Shown here piece after piece: positions 1 through 8,472 of a stretch of DNA of 64,000 nucleotides (positions are counted from its first letter, which is position 1; every line of letters begins with the position of its first letter). A program made the position numbers and the translations under genes. The stretch is from NCBI GenBank assembly GCA_033851955.1, contig JAWSVK010000001.1, positions 124,001-188,000 on the forward strand. Direction: 5' to 3'. The notes under the pieces were generated by a model. It had not been told where the DNA came from and ran no database searches. It worked only from the letters and a program-made list of their open reading frames with translations. Source of the stretch: Profundibacter sp033851955 (GTDB lineage: Bacteria > Pseudomonadota > Alphaproteobacteria > Rhodobacterales > Rhodobacteraceae).

Positions 1-534
1 CAGCACGTTTTCGGTCGGTGTCATGTCGCGCACGTCAGGACGGTGGCTATAGTGCCAACGTTCGTCAATCTCGGTCACGCCGACCAGATCCGCGCCAAAC
101 AGTTTTGCCAAGGCCTTGATTTCGCGGGTCTCGTCGGCAGCTTCGCCCAGTTCAGCCTGCATCGGCGCAACCGGCGTGTCATTGGCGATCGGGCCTTGAA
201 ACCCTTCGCGCAGACCTGTGCTGGCGGCGCGGTCGGAAATGATATCCGACAGGCTCCACGCCGCATTGCGCAGGGCGAAATCCTTTTGCGAAAACCCGGC
301 CCCACGGCGCGGCGCGGCCTCCATCCGGTAGCTGGCGAAAAAACCGTCACTGTGTTTGGACTTCACCGATGGGTCCCAAAAAGCCCGCGTGAACATGTCG
401 TTCATTTGGTTAAACGGCACAAAATCGCGCGCCACTTCGAACCCTGCCGCCGCATCACTGTCGGCAAAGCGGCGCTGCCAGTCGTCCCATTGTTCATCAG
501 AAACGGGTTTTGCTGCGTTGGCGGGCCACGCCAT
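1..534 (-). CDS. reductive-dehalogenase-like iron-sulfur protein, C-terminus cut off by window edge
   Basis: Reading the minus strand from the ATG at 532-534 gives an open frame of 178 codons that runs off the left edge. It contains a WDDWQRRF segment, an FVPFNQMNDMFTRAFWD stretch and, near residues 140-160, an IKALAKLFGADLVGVTEID segment. From memory these resemble the cytoplasmic reductive-dehalogenase/epoxyqueuosine-reductase-like proteins of Rhodobacterales. The 4Fe-4S cysteines of that family lie further downstream and are not visible here, so the assignment rests on the N-terminal part only. The start overlaps the stop of the HNH gene by one base (TAATG), so the two are probably co-transcribed. 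The family label is an inference; that the frame is coding is well supported. Confidence 0.55.
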   Translation of the reverse strand, partial: MAWPANAAKPVSDEQWDDWQRRFADSDAAAGFEVARDFVPFNQMNDMFTRAFWDPSVKSKHSDGFFASYRMEAAPRRGAGFSQKDFALRNAAWSLSDIISDRAASTGLREGFQGPIANDTPVAPMQAELGEAADETREIKALAKLFGADLVGVTEIDERWHYSHRPDVRDMTPTENVL

Positions 535-1118
535 TAGGCGTCCAGCTCCGCATCCCAATAAAGAAAATCTATCCAGCTTTCATGCAGCAAATTGGGCGGA
601 AACTTGCGGCCCATATTGCGCAATTGCACAGCCTTGGGTTGGCGCGGGGTGCGTCGTAAATGCAGCCCGCTGCGGCGCAAATCCTTTGAGCCTTTGTGCA
701 GGTTGCAAGGCGAGCACGCCGCCACCACATTGGCCCAACTTGTGATACCACCCGCCGCTCGTGGCACCACATGATCAAAGGTCAAATCCCCCTTGGCGCC
801 ACAATATTGGCAGCAAAACCCGTCGCGCAGAAACAGGTTGAACCGTGTGAATGCTACGGTTTTTTGGGGCGCAACATAGTCGCGCAACACCACAACGCTG
901 GGGATACGAATTTCGGTAGATGGGCTGTGAACCACTTGGTCATATTCGGCCAGAATATCGACCCGATCCAGATAGGCGGCTTTGATCGCATCCTGCCAAG
1001 ACCACAGCGACAAGGGGTAATATGACAACGGGCGGTAGTCTGCATTTAGCACCAGCGCCGGGGTTTGGCGCAGTTCACTTGGTTCTCTTACGAAATCGGT
1101 TCTAAATTCATTGGTCAT
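534..1118 (-). CDS. HNH endonuclease family protein
   Basis: The protein has 194 residues. An HNH fold is shown by a CQYC pair, the central FDHVVPRAAGG segment and a second CSPC pair followed by NLHKGSK. The CxxC pairs are the usual zinc ligands and DH gives the metal-binding and catalytic histidine. An upstream in-frame TTG at 1148 would add ten residues, but it falls in the likely -10 box. ATG 1118, which is preceded by GGGG, gives the N-terminus MTNEFRTDF and is preferred. Stand-alone HNH proteins of this type are common in Rhodobacteraceae and usually uncharacterised. No restriction methylase or phage gene is adjacent, so a housekeeping DNA-repair role is as likely as defence. Confidence 0.85.
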   Translation of the reverse strand: MTNEFRTDFVREPSELRQTPALVLNADYRPLSYYPLSLWSWQDAIKAAYLDRVDILAEYDQVVHSPSTEIRIPSVVVLRDYVAPQKTVAFTRFNLFLRDGFCCQYCGAKGDLTFDHVVPRAAGGITSWANVVAACSPCNLHKGSKDLRRSGLHLRRTPRQPKAVQLRNMGRKFPPNLLHESWIDFLYWDAELDA

Positions 1119-1147
1119 GACGTGTTGCCCCAAAATACATAGCATCA

Positions 1148-1175
1148 ACTATATATACTGTAACAAACCTGACAA
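1148..1175 (-). promoter_or_regulatory. putative promoter of the HNH gene
   Basis: On the minus strand there is TTGTCA (1175-1170), 16 bases, then TATAGT (1153-1148), about 30 bases before ATG 1118. This is a good sigma70-type match and it argues against the TTG start at 1148. The prediction is by eye only. Confidence 0.45.
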
Positions 1176-1305
1176 CCCCCACGATGTAGTCTCACCCCAA
1201 GCTCAACCGAGCGTTTGGTGCTTCGGAGAAAAGGGACCAAGACAATCAGCTCAGCCGCTTACGGCTAAGGTTGGAAATTATGACGTTGAACCCGTGGACT
1301 GGGGG

Positions 1306-1971
1306 TTATGCGATGCCCAGTTTGTCGCGCATAAACGCGGCCGCCACGCTTAAGCCATCCGGTGCAATTCCATGCGCCGTGCCCTTCATGATATGGGCAA
1401 ACACCTCGAACCCTGCTGCCGCAAAGGCGTCGGCGGCCTCCGGTAGGCTGGCGGGTGGCACCACATCGTCCTGATCGCCGTGGATCAACAGGACTGGTGG
1501 TTTTGAAACGGCCTCGTCTTCCAAGGTTTCGGGGCTCAACAAACGGCCCGAAAACCCAACCACACCGGCCACAGGTTGGGCGCGGCGCGGCGCGACATGC
1601 AGGGCCATCATGGTGCCTTGGGAAAAGCCAAGCAGGATGGTTTTATCGGCTGTGACGCCTTCATCCTTCATGGTCTGCTCTAAGTAGGCGTTCAAATCGC
1701 CAACGGCGGCATCCATGCCTTTGGCGGCGTCCTCTTCTGACGATCCATCAATCCACGGGATCGGGAACCACTGAAACCCAGCCGGGCTGCCTGCGCAGTC
1801 TTCTGGCGCATCGGGGGCGGCGAAAATCGTGTCGGGCATATGGGATGCTAGCGGGTCAGCCAAGCCCATCAGGTCGGCCGCGTTGGCGCCATATCCGTGC
1901 AGGAAAATCACCAGTGATGTACCCTTGCCCGAGGCCGCATCACGGCGCTGGCTGTTCAAAATTCGTGTCAT
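1306..1971 (-). CDS. carboxylesterase/phospholipase-family alpha/beta hydrolase, copy A
   Basis: The protein has 221 residues and an alpha/beta-hydrolase fold of the phospholipase/carboxylesterase (YpfH/EstB-like) family. Visible features are the oxyanion region FLHGYGAN near residues 23-30, the nucleophile elbow GFSQG with Ser117, an acid in HGDQDDVVP (168/169) and the catalytic His200 in GTAHG. It has no signal peptide, so it should be cytosolic and hydrolyse small esters. It follows copy B with no gap (stop 1972-1974, start 1971). The copies align without gaps over their full length at roughly 60% identity by eye, so they are tandem paralogues. The natural substrate is unknown. Confidence 0.9.
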   Translation of the reverse strand: MTRILNSQRRDAASGKGTSLVIFLHGYGANAADLMGLADPLASHMPDTIFAAPDAPEDCAGSPAGFQWFPIPWIDGSSEEDAAKGMDAAVGDLNAYLEQTMKDEGVTADKTILLGFSQGTMMALHVAPRRAQPVAGVVGFSGRLLSPETLEDEAVSKPPVLLIHGDQDDVVPPASLPEAADAFAAAGFEVFAHIMKGTAHGIAPDGLSVAAAFMRDKLGIA

Positions 1972-2637
1972 TTATTCGATCCCTAACTTTTCTCTCATAA
2001 AGCCCGCAGCGACGCTAAGCCCATCACTGGCAATGCCGTGGGCAGCGTTTTCCATCACAAAGGCGTAAACCTCAAACCCCAAGGTATCCAGCGCGAATTC
2101 CGCTTTGCTCAGCGCCTCTGGCGGCACCACCTCATCCTTGTCGCCATGCAGCAACATCACGGGCGGTTTGCTGACAACCTCGTCGCGCAGAGCGTCTGGC
2201 AACATCAAGCTGCCGGAAAACCCGACCACAGCGGCCAAGGTTTCCTTGCGGCGCGGGGCGACTTGCAGGGCCATCATGGTGCCTTGGGAAAATCCGAACA
2301 GCACGGTTTTGTCGGCATCTATGCCTTCGGATTTCAGGGTGTGATCCAGAAAAGCATCCAGATCAGCCGCCGATTGCTGCATGCCTGAAACAGCGTCTTC
2401 TTCCGTGCTGGCATCAACCTGCGGCACGGAAAACCACTGGTATCCAGCCGCGTTGCCTGCACATTTTTCGGGTGCATCTGGGGCCACAAACACGGTGTCG
2501 GGGAAATAGGACGCCATCTGCTCGGCCAAGCCCATCAGATCGTCGCTATCCGCCCCATAGCCATGCAGCAATATCATCAATGACGTGTCTTTGCCGCTGG
2601 CAGATGCGCGGCGTAATGATTTCAATTCTCGTGCCAT
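1972..2637 (-). CDS. carboxylesterase/phospholipase-family alpha/beta hydrolase, copy B
   Basis: The protein has 221 residues, the same length as copy A, with the same motifs in register: LLHGYGAD, GFSQG with Ser117, HGDKDEVVP and His200. It abuts the AlkA-like gene upstream (2638) and copy A downstream with no spacer, so translation is probably coupled. Divergence is spread along the gene and spares the active-site segments, which fits an old duplication with both copies kept. Both are likely soluble esterases; different substrate ranges would explain retention. Confidence 0.9.
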   Translation of the reverse strand: MARELKSLRRASASGKDTSLMILLHGYGADSDDLMGLAEQMASYFPDTVFVAPDAPEKCAGNAAGYQWFSVPQVDASTEEDAVSGMQQSAADLDAFLDHTLKSEGIDADKTVLFGFSQGTMMALQVAPRRKETLAAVVGFSGSLMLPDALRDEVVSKPPVMLLHGDKDEVVPPEALSKAEFALDTLGFEVYAFVMENAAHGIASDGLSVAAGFMREKLGIE

Positions 2638-3261
2638 CTATCGAATGCCCTCTCGTTGATTTTCCACGCGGTAATAGGCCCAGAGGATGCGGGCTGCAAC
2701 CGATCTCCACGGGGCCCAATCCTCGGACATTGTGCGAAACGTGCGTTCCTTGGGGCGCTCAGGCAGTTGGAACAACACCCGCGCGGCCTCTTGCAGGGCC
2801 AAATCACCGGGTGGGAACACATCCGCATGGCCCAATGAGAACATCGCGTAGATTTCAGCGGTCCACGGGCCAATGCCGGGGACTTTGACCAAGGTGGCGA
2901 TCACCTCGTCGCTGGGGGCGCTGCGCAGCGCATTATAGTTGATGCGCGCGTCGGCCAAGGCACGGGCGTAACGTATTTTCTGGCTGCTTAACCCGCAGGC
3001 ACGCAAGTCATCGTCACTGGCCCATTGAATTTTGCGCGGACCTGTTAGCTTGGCCGCTTTCATTCGCCCCCAAATGGCCGCCGCTGCCGCCACCGAAATT
3101 TGTTGTGACACAATCGCATCCAAAAGAGCGCTGAACCCGTCTTTGCGCAATCGCAATGGCAAGGGGCCGGTCTGCTCCAAAGCCGATGCAAACCGTGGGT
3201 CCATCGCGGCCAAGGCTGCGGCCCCTTCTGACACGCAAGCGTCTGATGTGATGATCCTCAA
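2638..3261 (-). CDS. DNA-3-methyladenine glycosylase II (AlkA-like HhH-GPD protein)
   Basis: The protein has 207 residues and is a member of the HhH-GPD DNA glycosylase superfamily, which removes alkylated bases in base-excision repair. Motifs are QQISVAAAAAIWGRM near 53-67, the helix-hairpin-helix VPGIGPWTAEIYAM around 127-140, and the catalytic aspartate Asp153 in FPPGDLALQEA. It lacks the four-cysteine iron-sulfur cluster of EndoIII/MutY, which fits AlkA. The length matches short AlkA-type enzymes without the N-terminal extension of the E. coli protein. It overlaps the end of cobK by four bases. Confidence 0.88.
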   Translation of the reverse strand: MRIITSDACVSEGAAALAAMDPRFASALEQTGPLPLRLRKDGFSALLDAIVSQQISVAAAAAIWGRMKAAKLTGPRKIQWASDDDLRACGLSSQKIRYARALADARINYNALRSAPSDEVIATLVKVPGIGPWTAEIYAMFSLGHADVFPPGDLALQEAARVLFQLPERPKERTFRTMSEDWAPWRSVAARILWAYYRVENQREGIR

Positions 3262-3992
3262 AGCAGTCCCCTCACCCAGTCCAGCGCAGCTTGCGAGGTT
3301 TCGACCTGCTTGCAGTCCAAAAGCGGCGGGCGGCGGATCATCAGCACTGGCATCTGCAACTGACGTGCCGCCACCAATTTGCTTTGACTTAACTTGCCGC
3401 CCGCGTTTTTAACGACCAGCCAATCGACTTTGTAACGGGTGAACAGCTCGACTTCTTCTTCCACCGAAAACGGCGGGCGGCCAATCAGGTATTCACCGCC
3501 TTCAAACGGAAATTCCCCTTCAGATTTGTCAATCTGGCGGCAAATCAGCTTGCGACCTGTCATGTTTTCAAACCGGTGCAGGGTTTGACGTCCCGTGGCC
3601 AAAAACACCACGTCGCCTATTGGAACATGGGCAGCAGCGGCGGCCTCATCCTTGACAAAGGTCCATTGGTCGTCGATTTGCGGCTGCCAAGCGGGGCGCA
3701 TGATTTGCAGGTATGGCAGGCTCATTTCTTGGGCAACTTCAAAACTGCGTTTACTGATATTGACGGCAAACGGATGGGTCGCGTCCACCACAGCGTCAAT
3801 TTTATTATCCTGCAAATAGGTTGCAAATTCGGCGCGACCTCCAAAGCCGCCGCTGCGCATCGGCACGGGCAAATCGGTTGGCTCGCGGGTGACGCCAGCC
3901 AGTGAGGCGATCACATCGATCTGCGGCTCCTGCGCCAATTTGACAGCCAAGCGTCGCGCATCAGATGTTCCGGCCAGCAAGAGCAGTTTCAT
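3258..3992 (-). CDS. cobK: precorrin-6A reductase
   Basis: The protein has 244 residues of the CobK/CbiJ family, which reduces the precorrin-6 macrocycle with NADPH in cobalamin synthesis. Family hallmarks are the N-terminal LLLAGTSDARRLA, VVDATHPFAVNIS near 69-81, and the C-terminal VVKNAGGKLSQSKLVAARQL with the typical K-x-SG/GG-K pattern. It overlaps cbiD by four bases (ATGA), so the two successive methylation and reduction steps are translated together. Other corrin genes (cobA, cobB) lie about 1.3 kb away on the opposite strand. Confidence 0.93.
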   Translation of the reverse strand: MKLLLLAGTSDARRLAVKLAQEPQIDVIASLAGVTREPTDLPVPMRSGGFGGRAEFATYLQDNKIDAVVDATHPFAVNISKRSFEVAQEMSLPYLQIMRPAWQPQIDDQWTFVKDEAAAAAHVPIGDVVFLATGRQTLHRFENMTGRKLICRQIDKSEGEFPFEGGEYLIGRPPFSVEEEVELFTRYKVDWLVVKNAGGKLSQSKLVAARQLQMPVLMIRRPPLLDCKQVETSQAALDWVRGLL

Positions 3993-5065
3993 GTGCTGAC
4001 CTTTACTTCTGCGGCCTGTACTTCTGCGGCCTGGGCAATGATGTTTCCGCTGCGATCAATCACGATGATGTCGACTTGCACCTCAGCCTCGCGCAGCACA
4101 TCGCGCACCCTGCACAAGGCGGTGTCTGCGACGATTTGCACCATGGGTTGGCCGGCAATTTCATAGGCCTCTAGGGCCGTGTTGGCCCCCAACAGTCGTT
4201 CATCGCCCGTCATTTTCGCAAGACCTGCAAAATCAACCTGACTGCGACCGGAATGCAGATCGACGGCGCCTTGGGCCAGTTTGGTGATCTTGCCAATGCC
4301 GCCACCAATGGTCAGGCGGGCAACAGGATGGCTGCGCAGGTATTTCAACAGACCACCGGCAAAGTCACCCATATCCAACATCGCGTGGTCCGGCAGATGG
4401 TGGTGCGCCTGCACAGTGGCTTCGGACGTGGCCCCCGTACAGCCCGCGACATGAAGGGTTCCGGTGGCGCGGGCCACATCAACGCCGCGGTGGATTGAGG
4501 CAATCCATGCGGCACAGGAAAACGGGCGCACAACACCAGTGGTGCCCAGCACGGACAAGCCACCTTTGATGCCCAAACGCGGGTTCCATGTTTTCAGGGC
4601 CAGCGCCGCCCCGTCGACGATTGAGACGGTGATTTCGATATCAGCGGGCTGGCCGAATTGCGCGGCGATATCGCTCACAACGCCCGCCATCATTTCGCGG
4701 GGTTTTGGGTTGATGGCAGGCTCACCCACAGGGATCGGCAAGCCGGGTTTGGTGACCATGCCAACGCCCTCGCCCGCTGCAAACACCACACCACCAGTGC
4801 TGACCGCAACCCGCACCCGCACCTCGCAACCATGGGTCACATCAGGATCGTCGCCCGCGTCTTTGATGATGCCAACTTCGCGCCAGCCATCGCCGCTGCG
4901 TGTGTTCACCACGTCAAAATCTGGTGTTTCACCCTTTGGCAAGGTGATCGACACGACCTCGTCAAACCCGCCACTCCACAGCGCAATCAGCGCTGCTTTG
5001 GTGGCGGCGGTGGCACAGGCACCTGTGGTCCAGCCACGGCGAAGTTTGATCGGATCTTGGCTCAT
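3989..5065 (-). CDS. cbiD: cobalt-precorrin-5B C1-methyltransferase
   Basis: The protein has 358 residues from ATG 5065; a TTG at 5101 would add 12 less typical residues. CbiD methylates C-1 of the contracted corrin ring with SAM. The signature is the N-terminal LRRGWTTGACATAATKAAL, followed by glycine-rich segments such as GGGIGKITKLAQGAVDLHS and NTALEAYEIAG. CbiD belongs to the cobalt-early pathway of enteric bacteria, but many alphaproteobacteria use it in place of CobF, so its pairing with CobK and CobB is normal there. It is the first gene of the minus-strand run ending at 1306. Confidence 0.93.
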   Translation of the reverse strand: MSQDPIKLRRGWTTGACATAATKAALIALWSGGFDEVVSITLPKGETPDFDVVNTRSGDGWREVGIIKDAGDDPDVTHGCEVRVRVAVSTGGVVFAAGEGVGMVTKPGLPIPVGEPAINPKPREMMAGVVSDIAAQFGQPADIEITVSIVDGAALALKTWNPRLGIKGGLSVLGTTGVVRPFSCAAWIASIHRGVDVARATGTLHVAGCTGATSEATVQAHHHLPDHAMLDMGDFAGGLLKYLRSHPVARLTIGGGIGKITKLAQGAVDLHSGRSQVDFAGLAKMTGDERLLGANTALEAYEIAGQPMVQIVADTALCRVRDVLREAEVQVDIIVIDRSGNIIAQAAEVQAAEVKVST

Positions 5066-5124
5066 TTTGCCGACTATAGGGGCTTGGGGCGGTGCCGCCA
5101 ATCTGTTCTTGCGCTCAATTCATT

Positions 5125-5721
5125 TCAGGACAGGATTTTCAGGATCATCCGCAATGCGCGATCCGCACGCGCGTCGATTTCAGACTTGTTCAATGGGGCG
5201 ATCACCCCAATCATCCGCCGCGCTTGCAATTCGCCGACTAACAGGTTGATGTATAATTCGCTGGCTTGTGAAACTGAAATGTTTGTTGCCTCGATTTTAG
5301 TAAGCAAAGCCGTGAAAACCGATTGAACCATCGGCATCACCGTTTCACGCCCGCCCTTTGCCAAGGCCAATCCAAGCGCCCCGCTGCTGTCTGCGGCGGC
5401 GGCCCGATTTAGGGCAATCGCGCGTGTGCCGGTCAAAAGCTCCAACAGTTTTGGACCCAGTTTTTGCAAGGTTTCAATCGGGTCATCGGTTTGCACAGTC
5501 TCAGATTTCAACACCGCGTTCACGTCGTCCAGATTGCGCTCGATCAGCGACATGAACAGCCCGAGTTTGTCACCATACCAACGGTATAGGGTTTCATTCG
5601 AGGCCTTGGCCCGTTTGGCAACGCTTAGCATTGAAGTACCTGCGAAACCTTTTTGTTCAAACAGCTCATAGGCTGCTTGTTCAATTTGGGCACGGCGTTT
5701 TTGCTGGTTTTCCTGGCGCAT
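5125..5721 (-). CDS. TetR/AcrR-family transcriptional repressor
   Basis: The protein has 198 residues. An N-terminal TetR helix-turn-helix occupies about residues 10-55, with AAYELFEQKGFAGTSMLSVA, the recognition region ASNETLYRWYGDKLGLF and the usual Y-x-W/H-F-x-x-K ending. The remainder is a helical ligand-binding and dimerisation domain. It is transcribed divergently from a DUF1772 membrane protein across a 117-bp gap with two copies of a palindrome. That arrangement is typical of a local repressor controlling itself and its neighbour. The inducer is unknown. Confidence 0.9.
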   Translation of the reverse strand: MRQENQQKRRAQIEQAAYELFEQKGFAGTSMLSVAKRAKASNETLYRWYGDKLGLFMSLIERNLDDVNAVLKSETVQTDDPIETLQKLGPKLLELLTGTRAIALNRAAAADSSGALGLALAKGGRETVMPMVQSVFTALLTKIEATNISVSQASELYINLLVGELQARRMIGVIAPLNKSEIDARADRALRMILKILS

Positions 5722-5740
5722 CTTTTGTCCTCATTGGTGC

Positions 5741-5802
5741 TTGACAGTATCCGTATACATAATTACGGATACATGCAATCCGTACATTCAATTACGGTAA
5801 CG
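5741..5802. promoter_or_regulatory. paired TetR operators in divergent promoter region
   Basis: Site 1 is the perfect inverted repeat TATCCGTA-N8-TACGGATA (5748-5771). Site 2 is ATCCGTA-N8-TACGGTA (5778-5799), with arms that differ by one base. Their centres are 29 bp apart, close to three helical turns, so two dimers could bind one face. A TTGACA at 5741-5746 adjoins site 1. Binding by the adjacent TetR protein is inferred from position. Confidence 0.7.
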
Positions 5803-5838
5803 CTTCTACCCTCACATTAGTCAAACAGGAGACCGACC

Positions 5839-6354
5839 ATGTTGAACTTGTTACGCCTATCCTCCCTCACCTCATTGTTGCTGAGCGGCGCCATATTTGG
5901 ATTCTTTTACGCTTGGATCTGCTCGACCATGTGGGGGTTGGATGCGATAGATCCGCGGGTTTCCATTGCTGCCATGCAGGCGATGAACACATCGGTACGA
6001 AACGCTGTGTTTGCACCGGCCTTTTTCGCTACGCCGTTTGTGTTGATCTTAACGGGCGTGATCGCATGGGTCATGACGCTGCGACGGGCCGCCGTGGTTT
6101 TCGCAGCGGCGGGATTTGTTTACTTGATCGGCGGCATGTTCCTGACAATGGCCGTGAATGTACCAATGAACCAAGCCCTTGGACGTGTCACCGTCCCAAC
6201 CGATCTGACGACAGCACAGCAAATTTGGGACGCCTATTCGCCAAAATGGCAAAGCTACAACATCCTACGCACCATTATGTCGGGCGTTGCGCTGTTGCTG
6301 ACGGGGATCGCAATTTACCTACTTGGTGTCGGGAATGACCAATCAAAGCGGTGA
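5839..6354 (+). CDS. DUF1772 (anthrone oxygenase-like) integral membrane protein
   Basis: The protein has 171 residues with four predicted membrane helices: about 10-33, 56-78, 85-107 and 145-165. Conserved-looking elements are the NxxVRNAVF segment near 50 and MAVNVPMNQALG around 105-116, an N-x-P-x-N pattern typical of DUF1772. AGGAGA sits 7 bases before ATG 5839. Family members are annotated as anthrone-oxygenase-like, but most bacterial ones have no proven activity. It is probably repressed by the divergent TetR protein through the palindromes between them, which suggests a role in handling a small lipophilic compound. Confidence 0.8.
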   Translation: MLNLLRLSSLTSLLLSGAIFGFFYAWICSTMWGLDAIDPRVSIAAMQAMNTSVRNAVFAPAFFATPFVLILTGVIAWVMTLRRAAVVFAAAGFVYLIGGMFLTMAVNVPMNQALGRVTVPTDLTTAQQIWDAYSPKWQSYNILRTIMSGVALLLTGIAIYLLGVGNDQSKR

Positions 6355-6396
6355 TCAGCGGCTTTTCTTGGGCATAGCCAGGGTGCATAAGGGGGG

Positions 6397-7149
6397 ATGA
6401 TCGAATCTCTCAATCTCCCCCTATTTAAAGCAGGCCATGTTTGGCTCTGTGGCGCTGGTCCCGGTGACGTTGGCCTGTTGACCCTGCATGCATTGCACGG
6501 TTTGCAAAAGGCCGATGTGGTGGTGCACGACGCGCTGATTGGCGACGATATATTGAGGCTGACGGGGGCCGAGGCCGAGCTGATCTATGCAGGCAAGCGT
6601 GGCGGACAATCCGCGGCTCAGGGTGATATTTCGGCTCGATTGGTACGTCTGGCCAAGACGGGCAAACGGGTCTTGCGCCTAAAAGGTGGTGATCCCTTTA
6701 TGTTTGGCCGCGGCTTTGAAGAGGCCGAGGTCTTGGCCGAAAACCATATCCCATTTCGCGTTATTTCAGGCATTTCAGCAGGGATCGGCGGCCTAGCCGC
6801 GGCAGGCATACCGGTGACGCACCGCGATGTGAACACAGCCGTGACTTTTGTAACGGGCCACGACGAAAGCACGGATTGGGTCGCGATTTCAAAGGCTGCG
6901 CCGGTGATCGTGATCTACATGGGGTTAAAGCGGATCCCGTTGATTGCGGCGTCTTTAATGGCGGCGGGGCGCGGGCCAGAAGAACCACTGGCCATCGTCA
7001 CAGATGCCACCCTACCGTCACAAAAACTGCTGCAAACCACACTTGCGACGGTTGAGACGGATTTGCTTGAAACTCCGATGTCGGCACCCGCCATCATCTG
7101 CATTGGCGGCACCGTTCCGCTGAGCCAAATCATACTGCGAGGCGCGTGA
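6397..7149 (+). CDS. cobA: uroporphyrinogen-III C-methyltransferase
   Basis: The protein has 250 residues of the SUMT family. It makes precorrin-2 from uroporphyrinogen III by methylation at C-2 and C-7, the first committed corrin step. Motifs are VWLCGAGPGDVGLLTLHA at the N-terminus, KRGG near 68, VLRLKGGDPFMFGRGFEEA around 92-110 and the HRDVNTAVTFVTGH segment. It is a single-domain CobA with no CysG siroheme domain. The purine-rich AAGGGGGG immediately before ATG 6397 leaves almost no spacer, which is unusual. The gene overlaps cobB by one base (TGATG). Confidence 0.93.
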   Translation: MIESLNLPLFKAGHVWLCGAGPGDVGLLTLHALHGLQKADVVVHDALIGDDILRLTGAEAELIYAGKRGGQSAAQGDISARLVRLAKTGKRVLRLKGGDPFMFGRGFEEAEVLAENHIPFRVISGISAGIGGLAAAGIPVTHRDVNTAVTFVTGHDESTDWVAISKAAPVIVIYMGLKRIPLIAASLMAAGRGPEEPLAIVTDATLPSQKLLQTTLATVETDLLETPMSAPAIICIGGTVPLSQIILRGA

Positions 7150-8420
7150 TGGGCAATGGATTGATCCTTTCGGCCCCTAATTCGGGGGCCGGCAAAACCA
7201 CCATCACGTTGGGCATTCTGCACGCTTTGACGCGGCGCGGCGCGGATGTGCGCGGCGCCAAATCCGGCCCTGATTACATTGATCCAAGGTTTCACGAGGC
7301 CGCTTGCGGTCAGACCTGCCCTAATCTGGACGCTTGGGCGATGTCGCCTGACCGCGTTGCTGGTTTGGCGGCGGGCGATGGTTTGTTGGTCATAGAAGGC
7401 GCGATGGGGTTGTTTGATGGCGCGCCGCCCAATGGCAAAGGGGCGACGGCTGATTTGGCGCGTATCTTGAAACTGCCGGTGGTTTTGATCGTGGATGCGG
7501 CCAAAACCGCCCAATCGGTGGCGCCTTTGGTTTCAGGGTTTGCGCGCCACGATACGGACGTGAATGTCGCGGCGGTGATCTTGAACAATGTCGGCTCAAC
7601 CCGTCATGAGGCGATGTTGCGCCGCGCATTGGAGCCTGTGGGCTTGCCGATCTTGGGTGTTGTCTATCGCCAAAACGGCTTGACCCATCCCTCGCGCCAT
7701 CTTGGGTTGGTGCAGGCGGGCGAGCATCCTGACATGAGCGCCTACCTTGCCCGTGCCGCTGACGCGATGGAGGCGGCGATTGATCTGGACGCGTTTGAAG
7801 CGCTTGGAGCGCCCCTGCCCGCCACCACAACTCCGATCCGCCGCGCCCCGCCTGCCCAAGCCATTGCAATTGCACAGGACCAAGCTTTTGCCTTTGCCTA
7901 TCCGCATTTGCTGGCCGATTGGGCCGCTGGCGGCGCGAAATTGCATTTTTTCTCGCCGCTGGCGAATGAACCTGCGCCACAGGCTGATCTGATATTCCTG
8001 CCCGGTGGATATCCGGAATTGCATGCTGAACGCTTGGTGGCAGCAGGCAATTTCCGCACCTCTATGCAGGCGGCGACCAAGGCGGGCACGCAAATCTACG
8101 GCGAATGTGGTGGCTATATGACACTGGGCGAAACCCTGACGGATGCCGATGGCACCAGTCATAAAATGTTGGGGCTGTTGCCGCTGCACACCTCATTTGC
8201 CAAACGCAAATTACATTTGGGTTACAGGACGGTCACCGCCACATCCGGCCCGTTCACGGGCACATTCGCGGCCCATGAATTTCACTATGCCACCACCACC
8301 CAAGCCAAAGGCACACCGCTGTTTGACGCCCAAGACGCCGAGGGCACTGATCTGGGCCAATTCGGCCTGATCGACGGCAACACCAGTGGTTCCTTCGCGC
8401 ATCTGATCGAAAAATTGTAA
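7149..8420 (+). CDS. cobB: cobyrinate/hydrogenobyrinate a,c-diamide synthase
   Basis: From ATG 7149 the protein has 423 residues. The N-terminal ATP-binding domain has GLILSAPNSGAGKTTITLGIL, and the C-terminal class I glutamine amidotransferase-like domain has YGECGGYMTLGETL with the glutamine-activating cysteine. CobB amidates side chains a and c of the corrin ring using glutamine and ATP. The KSGPDYIDPRFH segment is typical of the family. It is coupled to cobA by a TGATG overlap. Cobaltochelatase and later genes are not in this window. Confidence 0.93.
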   Translation: MGNGLILSAPNSGAGKTTITLGILHALTRRGADVRGAKSGPDYIDPRFHEAACGQTCPNLDAWAMSPDRVAGLAAGDGLLVIEGAMGLFDGAPPNGKGATADLARILKLPVVLIVDAAKTAQSVAPLVSGFARHDTDVNVAAVILNNVGSTRHEAMLRRALEPVGLPILGVVYRQNGLTHPSRHLGLVQAGEHPDMSAYLARAADAMEAAIDLDAFEALGAPLPATTTPIRRAPPAQAIAIAQDQAFAFAYPHLLADWAAGGAKLHFFSPLANEPAPQADLIFLPGGYPELHAERLVAAGNFRTSMQAATKAGTQIYGECGGYMTLGETLTDADGTSHKMLGLLPLHTSFAKRKLHLGYRTVTATSGPFTGTFAAHEFHYATTTQAKGTPLFDAQDAEGTDLGQFGLIDGNTSGSFAHLIEKL

Positions 8421-8472
8421 GCACACATTTTACGCCTTGCCCCTTGGTTATATTCCCCGCTAGGAATATGAC

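Noticed and set aside
1253..1266. Terminator hairpin AGCCG-CTTA-CGGCT downstream of esterase copy A
   Set aside because: The stem is 5 bp and no T-run follows on either strand.
6355..6396. Cobalamin riboswitch before cobA
   Set aside because: The gap is only 42 bases, too short for the aptamer, and no B12-box-like sequence was seen; the gap before cbiD is equally small.
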